Shown here: in pieces, positions 37,865-48,040 of the stretch
How positions within the stretch are numbered: the first letter of the stretch is position 1
Layout: each line of letters begins with the position of its first letter
DNA from: Symsagittifera roscoffensis
Lineage: Eukaryota; Xenacoelomorpha; Acoela; Convolutidae
Length of the DNA stretch: 64,000 nucleotides
Assembly (NCBI RefSeq): GCF_963678635.1
Contig: NC_087062.1
Location: 41,804,395-41,868,394, forward strand
Direction of reading: 5' to 3'
The notes under the pieces: generated by a model
Seen by the model: only the letters and a program-made list of their open reading frames with translations
The model's database searches: none
What the model was told of the DNA's origin: nothing
Program-made: the position numbers and the translations under genes

Positions 37865-38320
37865 CTACGTTGAAAGAGATTTCGACCGGATAATGGTTTG
37901 AAAGTTTTCCCAATTTATCGTTACTGTCTGAATATCTGTTTCATGGATTTTATTGCTGGTGAAGATCAAATCGAGAGTACCAGTTGAGGCAGTGTTAAAC
38001 ATAACATTTTGATGAACTTCAAGATATTCTATTTCTCCCAAAAAAGATATTTTGGTTTCTTCAATTGATAGCATGTTGCACCAATTTATTGAGGGGTAAT
38101 TTAAGTCACCAGAAATAAACAAATCACAGTTCTTCCGCAATTTATTGATGTCTTTAAACAGGTTATGTATTTCATTTAGTTTCAGAGCATATTTTCTATT
38201 TGCAGGCGGTAGATAACAAGACACAACTCTGTTCATAGATAAAATGAGGCAATTTCCGTTCATAAAGATTAATGTAGCATGGAACTGCCGCTCCGTTGGT
38301 ATAAAAACTAAAATTTGCAC
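37865..38320 (-). pseudogene. CR1-like LINE, AP-endonuclease fragment
   Basis: A 151-codon frame with an exonuclease-endonuclease-phosphatase pattern. It shows ISGDLNYPSINW, corresponding to the GDFN metal-site motif, then STGTLDLIFTSN, typical of the late EN region. Known: this domain nicks the target DNA for LINE insertion. It lies upstream of the RT fragment in the same orientation, so it is probably the same element with internal deletions. The start and the C-terminal catalytic His region are missing. Confidence 0.75.
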
Positions 38321-38884
38321 GTTCTGACATTAAGCTTGAATATAGCCAAATAATGTTCTACCGTGAGATATTGATTGCAGCGAAGATCTTGTGTTTGATA
38401 GAAAACAGTTGTAATTTACAGGAAAGATCTCGGGTTCGCGGATTCCATTTGTAAGCTATGTTTCAGACAGGCAAATAAAATTTCTTTAAAATTATACTGT
38501 TCAAAAAAGTTTTTTTTCTTTCTAGTTTTAATAAGTTTCTTACATTGCAGCATAGTGCTCTTAATTCTCAAGTTGTGTTTAGTAGTCATTCAGTGCAATC
38601 TACTGCTTGGTTTTTCAGGAATAGTATGTTATTTCAGTTTTTTTATCCTTTGCTTCGTTTCCGCTTTCAAGTACCTCGCGCCTTTTCTTAAAGAAATTTC
38701 GTTCGCTTTCTTGGTCCTCTTTTTTCAAGGATTTTGATAGAAAAACTGATTACTTGTTTCTTTTGATGTTTGGTTCGTAATTTTTTAACATGGCCGCACG
38801 CGCAAATAATCTATCTGCCGTAATAGTAGTAGTTGTAGGATGGCTTTGGTGTTTCAACATGGGGTCCTACCCCGTTCATTGTAT

Positions 38885-39960
38885 CGTCATATGTACGTCT
38901 TGCTGCGGCAGTTGTTCGCCGCACAATCGCACCCAATTTTCCACGTGCTATTGTCAACTTCATTATATTCTCCAAATTTCAACCAAACTTTATCTTTAAA
39001 GTAATAACCAGTCTGCAAGTTTGATAGAAGAAATTTTGTTCAGCTTTCAGGCGTTTAGGCCGTTTCAGCTGAAACATTACACCGCGAGAGGACTCTGATA
39101 TTATTTATCTGTATTTACATAGGAAGCGGTAAAATTTGCAATTGAGCAATTTTTTCTTTGAATGCCAATTTTCCAGGAAAAATCTATTTGATGATTCTTT
39201 TTTGAATAGTCTCAAGTTCATTTGTGACATATTTGCTTAATCCATTGCAGGGGCTGGCCTATGTTAAAACTGGGACTACCATAGATTTATAAAGGTTCAA
39301 TTTTGCAGTACGACTCAGATTGTTTGTATTCCCTTTTATCATAAAAAATACACGGTTTGCTTTCCTGCATGCATTGTCTATGTGGATATTCCAGTTTAAA
39401 TCACTTGATATTGTCAATCGAGGTCTTTTTGTACGTCTATTTCTTTGATCTTGAATCCGTTGAAGTAAAAATCATTTTTTTTCTAATTTTAGATACGTAC
39501 ATTTGTCTAAATTGAAGGACATATTATTGTCGATGGTCCAATTAAACACATTATTTAGGTCACTTTGGATTTGCTCTTGTGCCTGACCAGAACTGAAGAA
39601 TTTAGCATCGTCTGCAAATAACTTAGTTTTAAGATTTACACAGTAATCTGGTAGGTCGTTAATAAAGACCAGAAAAAATAAAGGACCCAGTATGCTACCC
39701 TGTGGCACTCCACTGGTAACTTTTTCTATTGAAGACTCTTTGCCATTTATTCGAACAATCTGGTGCCTGTTGGTAAGGTAAAACTTATCAGTTTTAAAAT
39801 TTTACCCCTGACTCTGTTGAAAACAATTTTGGTAACAAAATTCCATGCTCAACTCTGTCGAAAGCTTTCCTAAATTCTGTAAAAAAAATTTCTTCTCCCT
39901 TTTTGATTCCATTATATGTTTCATTCAGAAACGTCATTAGTTGTTGAGTTTTTAACCGAT
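38885..39960 (-). pseudogene. Second LINE family: RT palm to C-terminus, decayed
   Basis: Frame 39708-39472 holds PQGSILGPLFFLVFINDL (motif B) and LFADDAKFFSS (motif C, both Asp present). Motif A (FRKAFDRVEHGIL) is readable in another frame near 39850. The C-terminal block is readable at about 39030-38885 and ends in a Cys-rich segment (CDCAANNC). The layout parallels the 14-kb LINE, but the sequence is clearly diverged, so it is a related family. Frameshifts throughout. Confidence 0.8.
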
Positions 39961-40208
39961 TTTTTCGAAATCCGAATTGAGATTTGTTAAAAATCTTATT
40001 GTAATGATCAAATAGTCGAAGGAAGACAATTTTTTTAAAAAAATTTAGACGGCAGAGATAAAATAGAAACAGGTCTATAATTTTCTTTGTCTGCTTTATT
40101 AACCTTTTAGAAAATTGGACTGATTATTGCATTTTTCGACAAGTCTGGAAAGATAGAAAATTGTAGAATTTTAGTAAAGATTTGAAAAAGTGAATATGAA
40201 TTCGTTTT

Positions 40209-40808
40209 TCAACATTTCCGAAAAAGCACTGGTGGTAGTTCATCGGGCTCTTTACTTTTGTTGACATTTAGGTTTTCGTACATGCTTTCGATTTCAGTTT
40301 CTTCGAAATTTAGGTGGCTCAGAAAACAATTCTCTGAACAATCTTGAAAAGGCTCATAAAATTCAGAAGATCGTACGTAAACGGATGCAAAACAAAAACT
40401 TCGAAAATAGTTGGGCTTTGTCACTGTCATTTTCTGCTTTTTACTTTTATAAAAAACAAGGCTGCGTATATTTGATTTTTTGAAGGCCCTGAAATACTTA
40501 AAAAACTTCCCAGTTGATCTCTCGGCTGCTAGATTTTGTTCATATTCTATCTTGTCATTTCCACAGCATTTTTCCAGCATTTATTTCAGTTTCAGAACCT
40601 TTGGATGCATATATTTATATGTTCTTCTTGCTGTCTTAAGACATTTAATTAGATGAAAAGTACTCTGGCTTATCCATGGTGGAAGAGAAGCTCGATGCTG
40701 GGTTCTTTTTGGTATAGTTTCATTCAGAAAAACATTCAGCCAAAGGTGCAATTTGGGTTCGACCAGCAATAAGAATTGAACGGATTTGTTGAAACAAAGC
40801 ACATTCAT
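40209..40808 (-). pseudogene. Second LINE: EN-RT linker and N-terminal RT
   Basis: Two adjacent frames (40808-40581 and 40580-40209). The second ends in VNKSKEPDELPPVLFRKC, the usual K-S-x-G/E-P-D-x-x-P-P entry into LINE RT. The first (LPPWISQSTFHLIKCLKTARR) matches the conserved linker ahead of RT. Same orientation and order as an intact LINE ORF2. Confidence 0.7.
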
Positions 40809-40852
40809 TTTTCATAAACTCCACTACGAAAACTATACAAACCACTTTTTAC

Positions 40853-41575
40853 TCAACATCTTTTTATATTGTTCTGCCCTATAGCCAAAAAACAAAGATA
40901 AATTGGGTAGTGATTTCTCATTTTGGTGATTTGACATTCGTTGCTGGTCATTTGCTTCAAATTTACGCATTCTATGTTATCACTAACCAAAATGAGATGT
41001 AATATACCGCTTGCTGGTGTATTAAAGTCTATTTTTTGTTGAAAGTTGTTTTCTTCGATTATGCTCAAAAATTTTCGCTCCAAAAATTTTTCTTGAAGGC
41101 AAGCTACACCAGTTAATTGTGGAAAAACTGAAATCGCCGTAAATGATAATATCATCGCAATTTTTTGTCAGCTAATTTATATTATTGAAAAGTCTTGCTG
41201 GTTCTTCACTTGTATACGCATATTCACTATTTGCCGGTGAGTTATAGCAACATACAATCAAAATTTTCTTTTGATTGAAATTAACGTAAGAAGTAACTGC
41301 AAAACTTCGGAAGAACTAAAGGCTTGTTCTGCAGAACTGCAGAACTAAAGGCTTGTTCGGAGTTATAGCTTGACTTAACGCATATCATGGAACCACCATG
41401 GGCTTAGTTTTCAATGGCGATTTACGATTAGAGCGAAAACATTGGTATTCTGGTAAAAACAGCTCTGAATCCGTTTGTTCATTTATTAGTCAAGTCTCTG
41501 CAAACAAAATCAAATGGGATGCTATTCAAAATTTTTGAAAATTTTTGACGTCTTGATAATTTAAACAAACTCCGG
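40853..41575 (-). pseudogene. Second LINE: AP-endonuclease domain, decayed
   Basis: Frame 41155-40853 includes DFNTPASGILHLILVSDN (late EN region). Just upstream, a YGDFSFPQLTG-type metal-site motif is readable once a frame slip at about 41120 is allowed. The EN start (MFYNIRSL, FDFVC) lies in the frame 41817-41479. Confidence 0.7.
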
Positions 41576-42419
41576 ATATTGTAAAACATAGCTGAAATTT
41601 CGAATTTTGAATCATTTAGTCGGTTGGAAAAGTCAACTGGCCTGTTTTTCAAGTATAAAATGCCTTTTCGTATTTTGATATCAGTGTACGCTGTTCCTTC
41701 GTTAACTAGCTCTCTGCGTTTTTTCAAAAATGATTGCTCTTTTGTTTGCTCTTGTTTTTTTTGAAATTTTGAAATAAAAATCGAGTATTTGTATCCCATA
41801 TACTCCGGTTCGTACATTTTTAAGTTGGGGGCGCGTGCGAGTAATTTTTATACAGTAAAAACGTCACGAAATTGTACAAGGATCTGCCTGTGTCGTGTTT
41901 TCCCAAGTTTGCATTTTCCGAGTCGCCGAAAAGATGAAAATTCAATTGAGTTTAATCCCAAATTTTCAAAAGCACTTCGTATCAATTTTTCATTATGCTC
42001 AAAAAGTTTTAAACGATCAACCCTCTCTGTAATTTCATTTTCCGCATCCTTATATTCAGGTTTACCACTGAACCTTAACGACCTCGCTTTACTTGGCTAC
42101 GGTTTGCTGGGGCCGTCTACATAAGAGAACTTCCTCCACCATAGTCCGAGTACTTTCCACACTCTCTTTGAGCTCCGTGATATCCCTGCTCAATTCCTTT
42201 CAATTGCATTAATTGGAGGTCTCTGTAGACAGCTGTTACATGTAAAGGTCACATTTGCCCTCTCCAAAAACTTGAACTCATCCTTCGAATATCCCAATTA
42301 TGTGTCCATCTCTGACACCTCTCACATAAGATCCATTCATCCCCTTTCGACATGTTACATGTGGTGCAGCACTCCTGCTGCTTCGATGGTATTCGAGTTG
42401 TAGCTGACGATCCAGGCAT
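41576..42419 (-). pseudogene. Second LINE: ORF1 with N-terminal PHD finger, decayed
   Basis: An ATG at 42419 opens a frame whose residues 18-39 hold a partial PHD finger: C-x2-C-x9-C-x2-C-x4-H (CCTTC, then LCERCQRWTH). After a frameshift the rest reads DEFKFLERANVTFTCNSC. Next come an RRM-like region (42124-41789, other frame; FRRLGK block) and the C-terminal ORF1 end (LVNEGTAYTDIKIRKGILYL, about 41705). PHD fingers in ORF1 are known for CR1-type LINEs. Here several lesions separate the parts. Confidence 0.65.
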
Positions 42420-42439
42420 AACGTTATTTGAAACTATTT

Positions 42440-42680
42440 AACAAGTTTCGAAACTTCACCAAAATTTGTTTGGGTCTTTTTTAGTTGCGTTGAATTTTCC
42501 GAGTCTGCGGAAAGAGGAAATTTTCTCTGCATTTGCACCAAGAATTTTCATTGTATCACTTATCATTTTTTCATCGTGCTCTAAAATTCTCGATTTGTCA
42601 ATTTTGCTGTCAGTACCCATGCTAATTTCCGGTATACCACTAAATCGCAATGCTTGAGATATATCGGAACATGATTTAAC
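42440..42680 (-). pseudogene. LINE ORF1 C-terminal half, downstream side of the PLE insertion
   Basis: Reads in one frame from the target-site duplication to a stop at about 42456: LRFSGIPEIS, then ILEHDEKMI, then ISSFRRLGKFN. This is the RRM-like ORF1 region of the LINE. It is the direct continuation, in phase across the 14-bp duplication, of the frame at 47197-46909. Truncated at its 3' side, where the next LINE copy begins. Confidence 0.75.
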
Positions 42681-42694
42681 GACACTAGAATACT
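42681..42694 (+). repeat. Target-site duplication, left
   Basis: GACACTAGAATACT, identical to 46895-46908. It flanks the Penelope-like element. Confidence 0.9.
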
Positions 42695-43049
42695 AAGGCT
42701 ATAGTTCCAGAATCGAAAAATTCTGGCTAAAACAAAAAAAATTATGAAAAAACTTACATGTTAGCATAAAAATTAGCCTCAAAACGAAAATGTGAAAATA
42801 AAAATGAACAAAAACTCACAGAAACGTGTGACAAAATGTTTTAAAATGTTACATAATAGTTGTTACATAATTTCAGAGATATTTGTAAAGTTTTGATTGG
42901 TTGAATTTTTAAATTTTGAAGTAATGATGTGTGTGACACTTTTTATGATCTTTGATCATTTTGTACAGATAGTTTAGAATTTTTAAAACCTGAGGATGCA
43001 CAAAATGTGCGAAAATGCTTGTTTGAATTTACAATTTTAACGCATTCTC
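42695..43049 (+). repeat. PLE left pseudo-LTR
   Basis: AAGGCTATAGTTCCAGAATC to CGCATTCTC, matching 46537-46892. AT-rich, with a hammerhead-like core near its 3' end (42990-43047). Confidence 0.9.
42990..43047 (+). ncRNA. Hammerhead-ribozyme-like core, left pseudo-LTR
   Basis: CTGAGGA (42990-42996), a 5-bp stem GCACA/TGTGC (42998-43002 with 43006-43010), then GAAA (43011-43014). A possible helix AATGC/GCATT (43013-43017 with 43042-43046) follows, with cleavage base C at 43047. Hammerhead motifs in PLE pseudo-LTRs are established. One base is unpaired at the foot of the middle stem and I could not find a convincing helix I, so activity is uncertain. Confidence 0.5.
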
Positions 43050-43215
43050 AAAATATTTAGATGTAAAATTTTGAAACTCTACGGCGTTGAGCCAATTCTC
43101 AATTACAGTCTCTTCTACAAGGAGACGTAATTTTAAATTTATTTTTTCCCTTGTTTTAGTGGAGAAATCTTTTTAGTTGAAAAATCTTTTTATATTTTAC
43201 CATGTTAGAATTGAA

Positions 43216-43869
43216 ATGGTCTACATTGTAGCAGCTAGCTCACTCTACCACAGCCTGGAACAACTTAGCAACCCGGAAAAAGAACAATTTCTACCCAAAA
43301 TTTTGGCTATTCCGGGACTTTCTTTAAACCCGAACACCACGAACCCACAGAAGAACCTTGCAAGCCTACTCTGCAGGGCACCTCTAGCAGAAAAACGTCA
43401 ATTGGTGGTGTGGCACGACATCATCAATAATTCTATCAACAGCCACCGCACAAACAATTTCAGAGCTTGCACTGCAGAGGAATTGACAGAAATCCTGAAG
43501 ACACTGACAAATATCAGCGCAATTGTATACTGTCAGAGAAACGGTACACCGGATATCAGGAACCAGCTGATCAGCTCGGGTATTCTTGTCATTCCTATTA
43601 CAAAGTGTCTCATTTCAAAGAGGAAGAGAAGAACGGAGCTGGTCAACGATTATCAGGCACTGCACCAGGACGTCCAGCTGGAGCCAAAGTCTTTGAGGAT
43701 TGTGTTTGAACACCAAGACAACCTGCCAGCTGTCTTGTCCAAGCTTCGTTCAAACACGAAAAAGAAATCTCAATCGAGAAGGAGGGCGGAGAAAAGAAGA
43801 CTGGTGAACATAGGCGAAGCAACTGTTGGTCGGACTGACGAGGAGGCTTCAACGGAGAGGGTGAGTTAA
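43216..43869 (+). CDS. PLE ORF1, unknown conserved-looking domain
   Basis: About 217 codons from the first ATG (43216); the frame is open upstream to 43177. The N-terminal half looks folded, with blocks LVVWHDIINNSIN, ISAIVYCQRNGTPDI and ILVIPITKCLISKRKRR. The C-terminus is strongly basic (KKKSQSRRRAEKRRL), suggesting nucleic-acid binding. I do not recognise the domain. The WHD...NNS and VYCQ blocks vaguely recall hydrolase or sulfotransferase-like cores, without support. It ends with TAA 46 bp before the next ORF, which is in another frame, so either this is a true separate ORF1 or a frameshift broke one long ORF. Confidence 0.55.
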   Translation: MVYIVAASSLYHSLEQLSNPEKEQFLPKILAIPGLSLNPNTTNPQKNLASLLCRAPLAEKRQLVVWHDIINNSINSHRTNNFRACTAEELTEILKTLTNISAIVYCQRNGTPDIRNQLISSGILVIPITKCLISKRKRRTELVNDYQALHQDVQLEPKSLRIVFEHQDNLPAVLSKLRSNTKKKSQSRRRAEKRRLVNIGEATVGRTDEEASTERVS

Positions 43870-43915
43870 ACTTGTGTTATTTGAGTTGCTTTGTGTCACG
43901 TGAGGTTTATTCCTC

Positions 43916-46546
43916 GTGGCCTGCAAACCAATGAGCACAGTTGAACTCCCACCTCCATTCTTGATTTGGACTTTGAAAAACAAACTCATTTGGAAATTAG
44001 TCCGTGATTATGCGTCCATATATGTTAAATTTATCAATTGTCACCAACGTGTTAAATTTTTGAGAGTTTGTCTAGAAAACGACATTATACCTGATTTTTT
44101 GAGGTTCAGGGTACCGGAAAATGGTGTGTTTTCGAACCAAGCGGTACACAGTTTTCAGACAAAATTTCTAAGAACGGAGATAAACAAGGCAAGGACAGAT
44201 GAGAAAAACGTTGAAGTCAAACTAGAAAGGGCGAGAGGCGCCGTACAGAGGGGTGTAGATGAGAAGTTTTGGCCTTCGGTAATTAAATATTTAAGTCCTA
44301 GGGGACAAAGACAAACAGCAACAGTCAAAGAGACCCATCAGAAGAAGCTAATGAAACTATCAGAAAGGCAAGACCGACCTCTAGGGAAGCAAGGTGAGGG
44401 TTCGGTAAGAGCCCTTGATGATGTTGAATTACCAAATTGGGTACAAAAAGTGTTGGCATTAGGGCCAAAGCATCCCGTCAGGGATAAATTTAATGAGACT
44501 TACTTTCTCGCCGACATTGACATCTTTCTATCGGATCTCGAAAATCGTAAAGTCCCCGGGGAGGCCCTTTGTGAGATCGAAGCTGTGGCAAAAGCCTATG
44601 CTAAGAGGGTGAAACAAACACCATCTGACAAAGGCGTTGAGAAGGCCTGAAAGCATCTGAAGAGTAATGGATTAGTTGCGGTACCGTATGACAAAGACGT
44701 GGGTTTTTGTGTAATGAGAAAGGACACCTACGAGAACAAGTTGTCGGATACATTAGATTCAAATCAATTCAGCAAAAGTAAAGGAACAAATGATGCGATT
44801 GTTTTGAAGATAGAAAGAGACATCAATAAGGAGTTGTTGGCTATGAGGAAAAAAGATGAAATAAGTGAGAGTCTCTACACAAGGATGAGGTCTACTGGGG
44901 GGCAGCCCGCCAGGATTTATGGGTTGGCGAAAGTGCATAAAGTGAATACCCCATTAAGACCGGTCCTCTCCTTGCCTGGTAGCTCTTATTATTACTTGAA
45001 CAAAGTTCTTGCTAAATTTTTCGAGAAAATTGAGGGCGCAAACATCGAAACCAACTCACTAGATGCGAGAGAAATCTTAGAGAGCACTAATCTTGAGCCC
45101 AATGAAAACTTGATATCTCTAGATGTGAAGAGTTTGTACACAAATGTTCCACTGGAAGAAGCGATAGACATAGCTCTGAGAAAACTGTATGAGCAAGATG
45201 AACCACCATCAATTGCTAGGAAAACCATAAAGAGACTGTTGAACATGGCAGTTAGTCAAGTCCATTTCAAGTGCAATGAAACATGGTACGTTCAGAAAGA
45301 TGGTTTGGCAATGGGGACATCTCTTGCCGTTATTTTAGCAAATCTTTGGATGCAGCAGTACAAAACTGCACTATCAAGGGATATATCCGAAATGTTTTTG
45401 CCCGAGAAAGATCTTCACGAAATATGTCCCGAGTGCAATAAGAAAGTCACGTACAGGTCAAAAGGTGTAGAATGTGAATGCTGTTTGAACTGGTATCACG
45501 TAAAATGCGGTGATATATCAGATGATGAGTATCGCAATATAAGTGAAACCGTCTGGTACTGCAGAAAATGCATCGCAATAAGGGAGAAAAATAAGTCAGG
45601 GCAACAATCTAAATTGTTTTTCCGTTACGTTGATGATATAGTGAGAACAGTGAAGGGTGATCCTGAAAAAGTGCTACGGGCTGCAAACTTTTTATATCCA
45701 AATTTACAGTACACAGTAGAGACACCAAACACAAAAGGAACTTTGGCATTTTTGGATTTACAAATTAGTATTGACAAAAGCAGGAAAATTAGTTGTGGGC
45801 GGTATCAAAAACCAACAGATACAGGTACCATACTCAATTTTAGAACCTGCGCCCCCCTTCAGTACAAGAGAAGTGTGAATGAAGGAACTGTTCACCGGGT
45901 TTTCCGCAGTACGTCAACCTGGGAAGAATATGATAAAGCCATGAAAATCAACCGTAAGCAGTGGTTCGCCAACCAATATCCGGAAAGTTGGTCGTCGCGG
46001 GTTGCATCCCATGCCCTTGAAAAGATCATCAGCAAGGGCAAAAACAAAAAAAACATGGCTGAGAAAAAGAAGCCCTGTGATTATAGCAGTGATTCACCAC
46101 CCATCTTGATGGTCCAATATAGGTGGAATCACAGTCAGACATTAGCAAAAAAAGTGCGCGATATCACCAATGCGCTGATAATATTCACGACGAGAAAATT
46201 GAAAACTTGTATGCCCTCTCTAAAATCCTCCTTTTCCAGTGAACTGAAATCAAAAGTGGTGTACAGACTTGAATGTTGTGGGTGCAAATCTATCTATGTT
46301 GGCCAGACGGTCCGACATCTCACCACAAGGATTGAGGAACACCGAAAAGAGGATACCCCAGTTGGACAGCATATAAGGCAGTGTGGTAGTGAGCGTGGTA
46401 AGTCTGAGTGTAATTGGAAAACATTCGACCAGCCGTCCAGCAGCATCAAGTTATTTACATTAGAGGCGCTGCACATTAGGAAAGAGAGACCGGCAATTAA
46501 CCCGCGCGACGAGTTTAGAAGTAGGGAGCTGACACTAAGGCTATAG
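43916..46546 (+). pseudogene. PLE ORF2: reverse transcriptase, internal PHD finger, GIY-YIG endonuclease; one in-frame TGA
   Basis: One frame of 877 codons interrupted only by TGA at 44648-44650. In the part after 44699: IYGLAKVHK at 73-81, motif A DVKSLYTNVP at 142-151, motif B GLAMGTSLAVILANL at 202-216, and motif C YVDD at 310-313. A PLE-type thumb segment lies around 370-402 (QKPTDTGTILNF, YKRSVNEG). Between B and C sits a full C4HC3 PHD finger: C243, C246, C259, C262, H267, C270, C288, C291, with W286 two residues before C288. The C-terminus is GIY-YIG: VVY at 520-522, IYVGQT at 532-537, R544, H548 and candidate catalytic E589, with a preceding Cys cluster. The last codons and stop lie inside the right pseudo-LTR. 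Upstream of the TGA is the N-terminal RT region. Confidence 0.88.
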
Positions 46547-46892
46547 TTCCAGAATCGAAAAATTCTGGCTAAAACAAACAAAATTTTGAAACAACTTACA
46601 TGTTAGCATAAAAATTAGCCACAAAACGAAAATTTGAAAATAAAAATGAACAAAAACTCTCAGAAACTTGTGACAAAATGTTTTAACATGTTACATAATA
46701 GTTGTTACATAATTTCAGTGATATTTGTAAAGTTTTGATTGGTTTTTTTTTAAATATTTTGAAGTAATGATGTGTGTGACACTTTTTATGATCTTTGATC
46801 ATTTTGTACAGATAGTTTAGAATTTTTAAAACCTGAAGATGCACAAAATGTGCGAAAACGTTTGTTTGAATTTACAATTTTAACGCATTCTC
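46537..46892 (+). repeat. PLE right pseudo-LTR
   Basis: Direct repeat of 42695-43049. It begins within the last codons of ORF2 and ends 2 bp before the right target-site duplication. Confidence 0.9.
46833..46890 (+). ncRNA. Hammerhead-ribozyme-like core, right pseudo-LTR
   Basis: CTGAAGA (46833-46839), stem GCACA/TGTGC (46841-46845 with 46849-46853), GAAA (46854-46857), candidate cleavage base C46890. The core boxes match the left copy, but the outer helix is weakened here (AACGT instead of AATGC). Confidence 0.45.
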
Positions 46893-46894
46893 GA

Positions 46895-46908
46895 GACACT
46901 AGAATACT
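46895..46908 (+). repeat. Target-site duplication, right
   Basis: GACACTAGAATACT, identical to 42681-42694. Confidence 0.9.
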
Positions 46909-47215
46909 TAGCTTCCCGTTGGGGAGGAGATGGATTGCACGTAGACCGAGATTTTATGATCTCCTGTGACTCACTGATGTCCTCAATGCCTTCTGACAGC
47001 TCGCACACATCCATAGTAGATTTTGGACGAATATCAGCACTTAGGCACCAATTGCACAGAAACTTTACATTTGCGGTCCTCTCCAGAAATTTGAAGATAT
47101 CATGAGAGTATCCCATACACGAGCTATGCGTCAGCCAGTTGAATTTGCGAACATCAGCCAGTTCTCCCCCACTGACTTGGAACACATGGTGCAACACTGT
47201 TGACTTTTAGAGGCC
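46909..47215 (-). pseudogene. LINE ORF1 N-terminal half, upstream side of the PLE insertion
   Basis: Frame 47197-46880 contains WLTHSSC, MGYSHDIFKFLER and VKFLCNWC, the second half of a PHD-type zinc finger. A CCTMC pair lies just upstream in another frame (about 47195). It aligns by eye with the ORF1 at 42419-42250. The frame runs into the duplication and resumes at 42680. Decayed at its own start. Confidence 0.65.
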
Positions 47216-47553
47216 AAAATGCCCCGACGTTTAATATGAAAAAACTATATAATAAGTTTATTAAAATTAGTTTGAGTAAACTTCTAAACGAGTATCGTGT
47301 TCGGTTCAAGCCATTACAGGCCGTATAGTCTGGTCACGTATCCTGGGCCTGTATTCCTGGACAACCATTACCGGTGTCGAGTCATTTTTCGATCAATTTT
47401 CGGCTACAATGGAACGAATTAGGAAAATTTGCTCTTATTATTATTACATATATATTCTAAAAATGCCTCTTTTTGCAGGCTAATGATTAGCAAAGTTATG
47501 AGTCTTATGCGTTCTCCTTCTTTCTGATCTGGCGAGTTCTCCAGTATATTCTG
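47216..47553. other. Gene-less gap between LINE fragments
   Basis: No convincing coding sequence, repeat or RNA seen. AT-rich. Confidence 0.5.
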
Positions 47554-48040
47554 TTACAGTCTGGATGAAGATGATATGAAGGTGGCAAGATTCCACCAGT
47601 CTTCATCAGTGGCTTCGATGTACATTTCGGTGATATCCTCGAAATTGAAATGGTGTTTTTCTCTCAAATTTCTGCAATAAAGGCAGTTGAACAGAAAATG
47701 CGTGGCGTTTTCGCGTGTACCACAAATGCAGAAGGGACTATACGTTTTGGCAATTCGGTGCTGGAACTCCAGAAGATGATTTTGACCACAGATCATAGCT
47801 GTGATGTCTCATATCGAACGTCTATCCATTTTCTCTGGTAGAAGAGCGGTCTGGACTCTCATTGGAGGGTATTCTGGGAAGGTGAGGGACAATCGTTTGT
47901 TCCATCGGTGAAGTTGGACTTTTTTACAGTGTGCTGGGTGTACTCCTGTAAACCAGTTAAACCGGTGTCCTGGCAGAACTTTGCGTGACGGCGTTTTATG
48001 ATGCTTGAGATCTGACTACTCGAATTTTTCAGTGTCGTGC
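47554..48040 (-). pseudogene. LINE-type ORF2 C-terminal fragment with CCHC-like zinc motif
   Basis: Frame from about 48025 to 47554 with a TGA near 47812. The end (HRIAKTYSPFCICGTRENAT, then HFLFNCLYCRNLR) is the C-x-C-G...H...C pattern at the C-terminus of many LINE ORF2 proteins (I, Jockey and R1-like groups). The upstream part (HRFNWFTGVHP, VQLHRWNKRLS) continues in frame. It differs from the two other LINE families in the window. Fragment only; no RT motif seen. Confidence 0.6.

Larger units (their letters stand above)
42695..46894 (+). mobile_element. Penelope-like element (PLE) with PHD finger inside the RT
   Basis: A 4.2-kb element between perfect 14-bp target-site duplications, inserted in a LINE ORF1. 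It has direct terminal repeats of about 355 bp (pseudo-LTRs), an ORF1 of unknown function (43216-43869) and an RT plus GIY-YIG endonuclease ORF (43916-46546). PLEs are a separate retroelement class that uses GIY-YIG endonuclease and telomerase-related RT. The terminal repeats differ at roughly 5% of sites by eye, and the coding part has one nonsense codon plus an unresolved frame change between the ORFs. It is a fairly young but probably dead copy. Confidence 0.9.

Noticed and set aside
43643-43852. Minus-strand 69-codon frame opposite PLE ORF1
   Set aside because: Antisense shadow of a coding region.
43861-43940. Possible intron between PLE ORF1 and ORF2 (AGG followed by GTGAGT at 43861, CACAG at 43936-43940)
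   Set aside because: None of the AG sites I checked up to about 44110 restores the ORF2 frame from that donor, so a real spacer or a frameshift is as likely.
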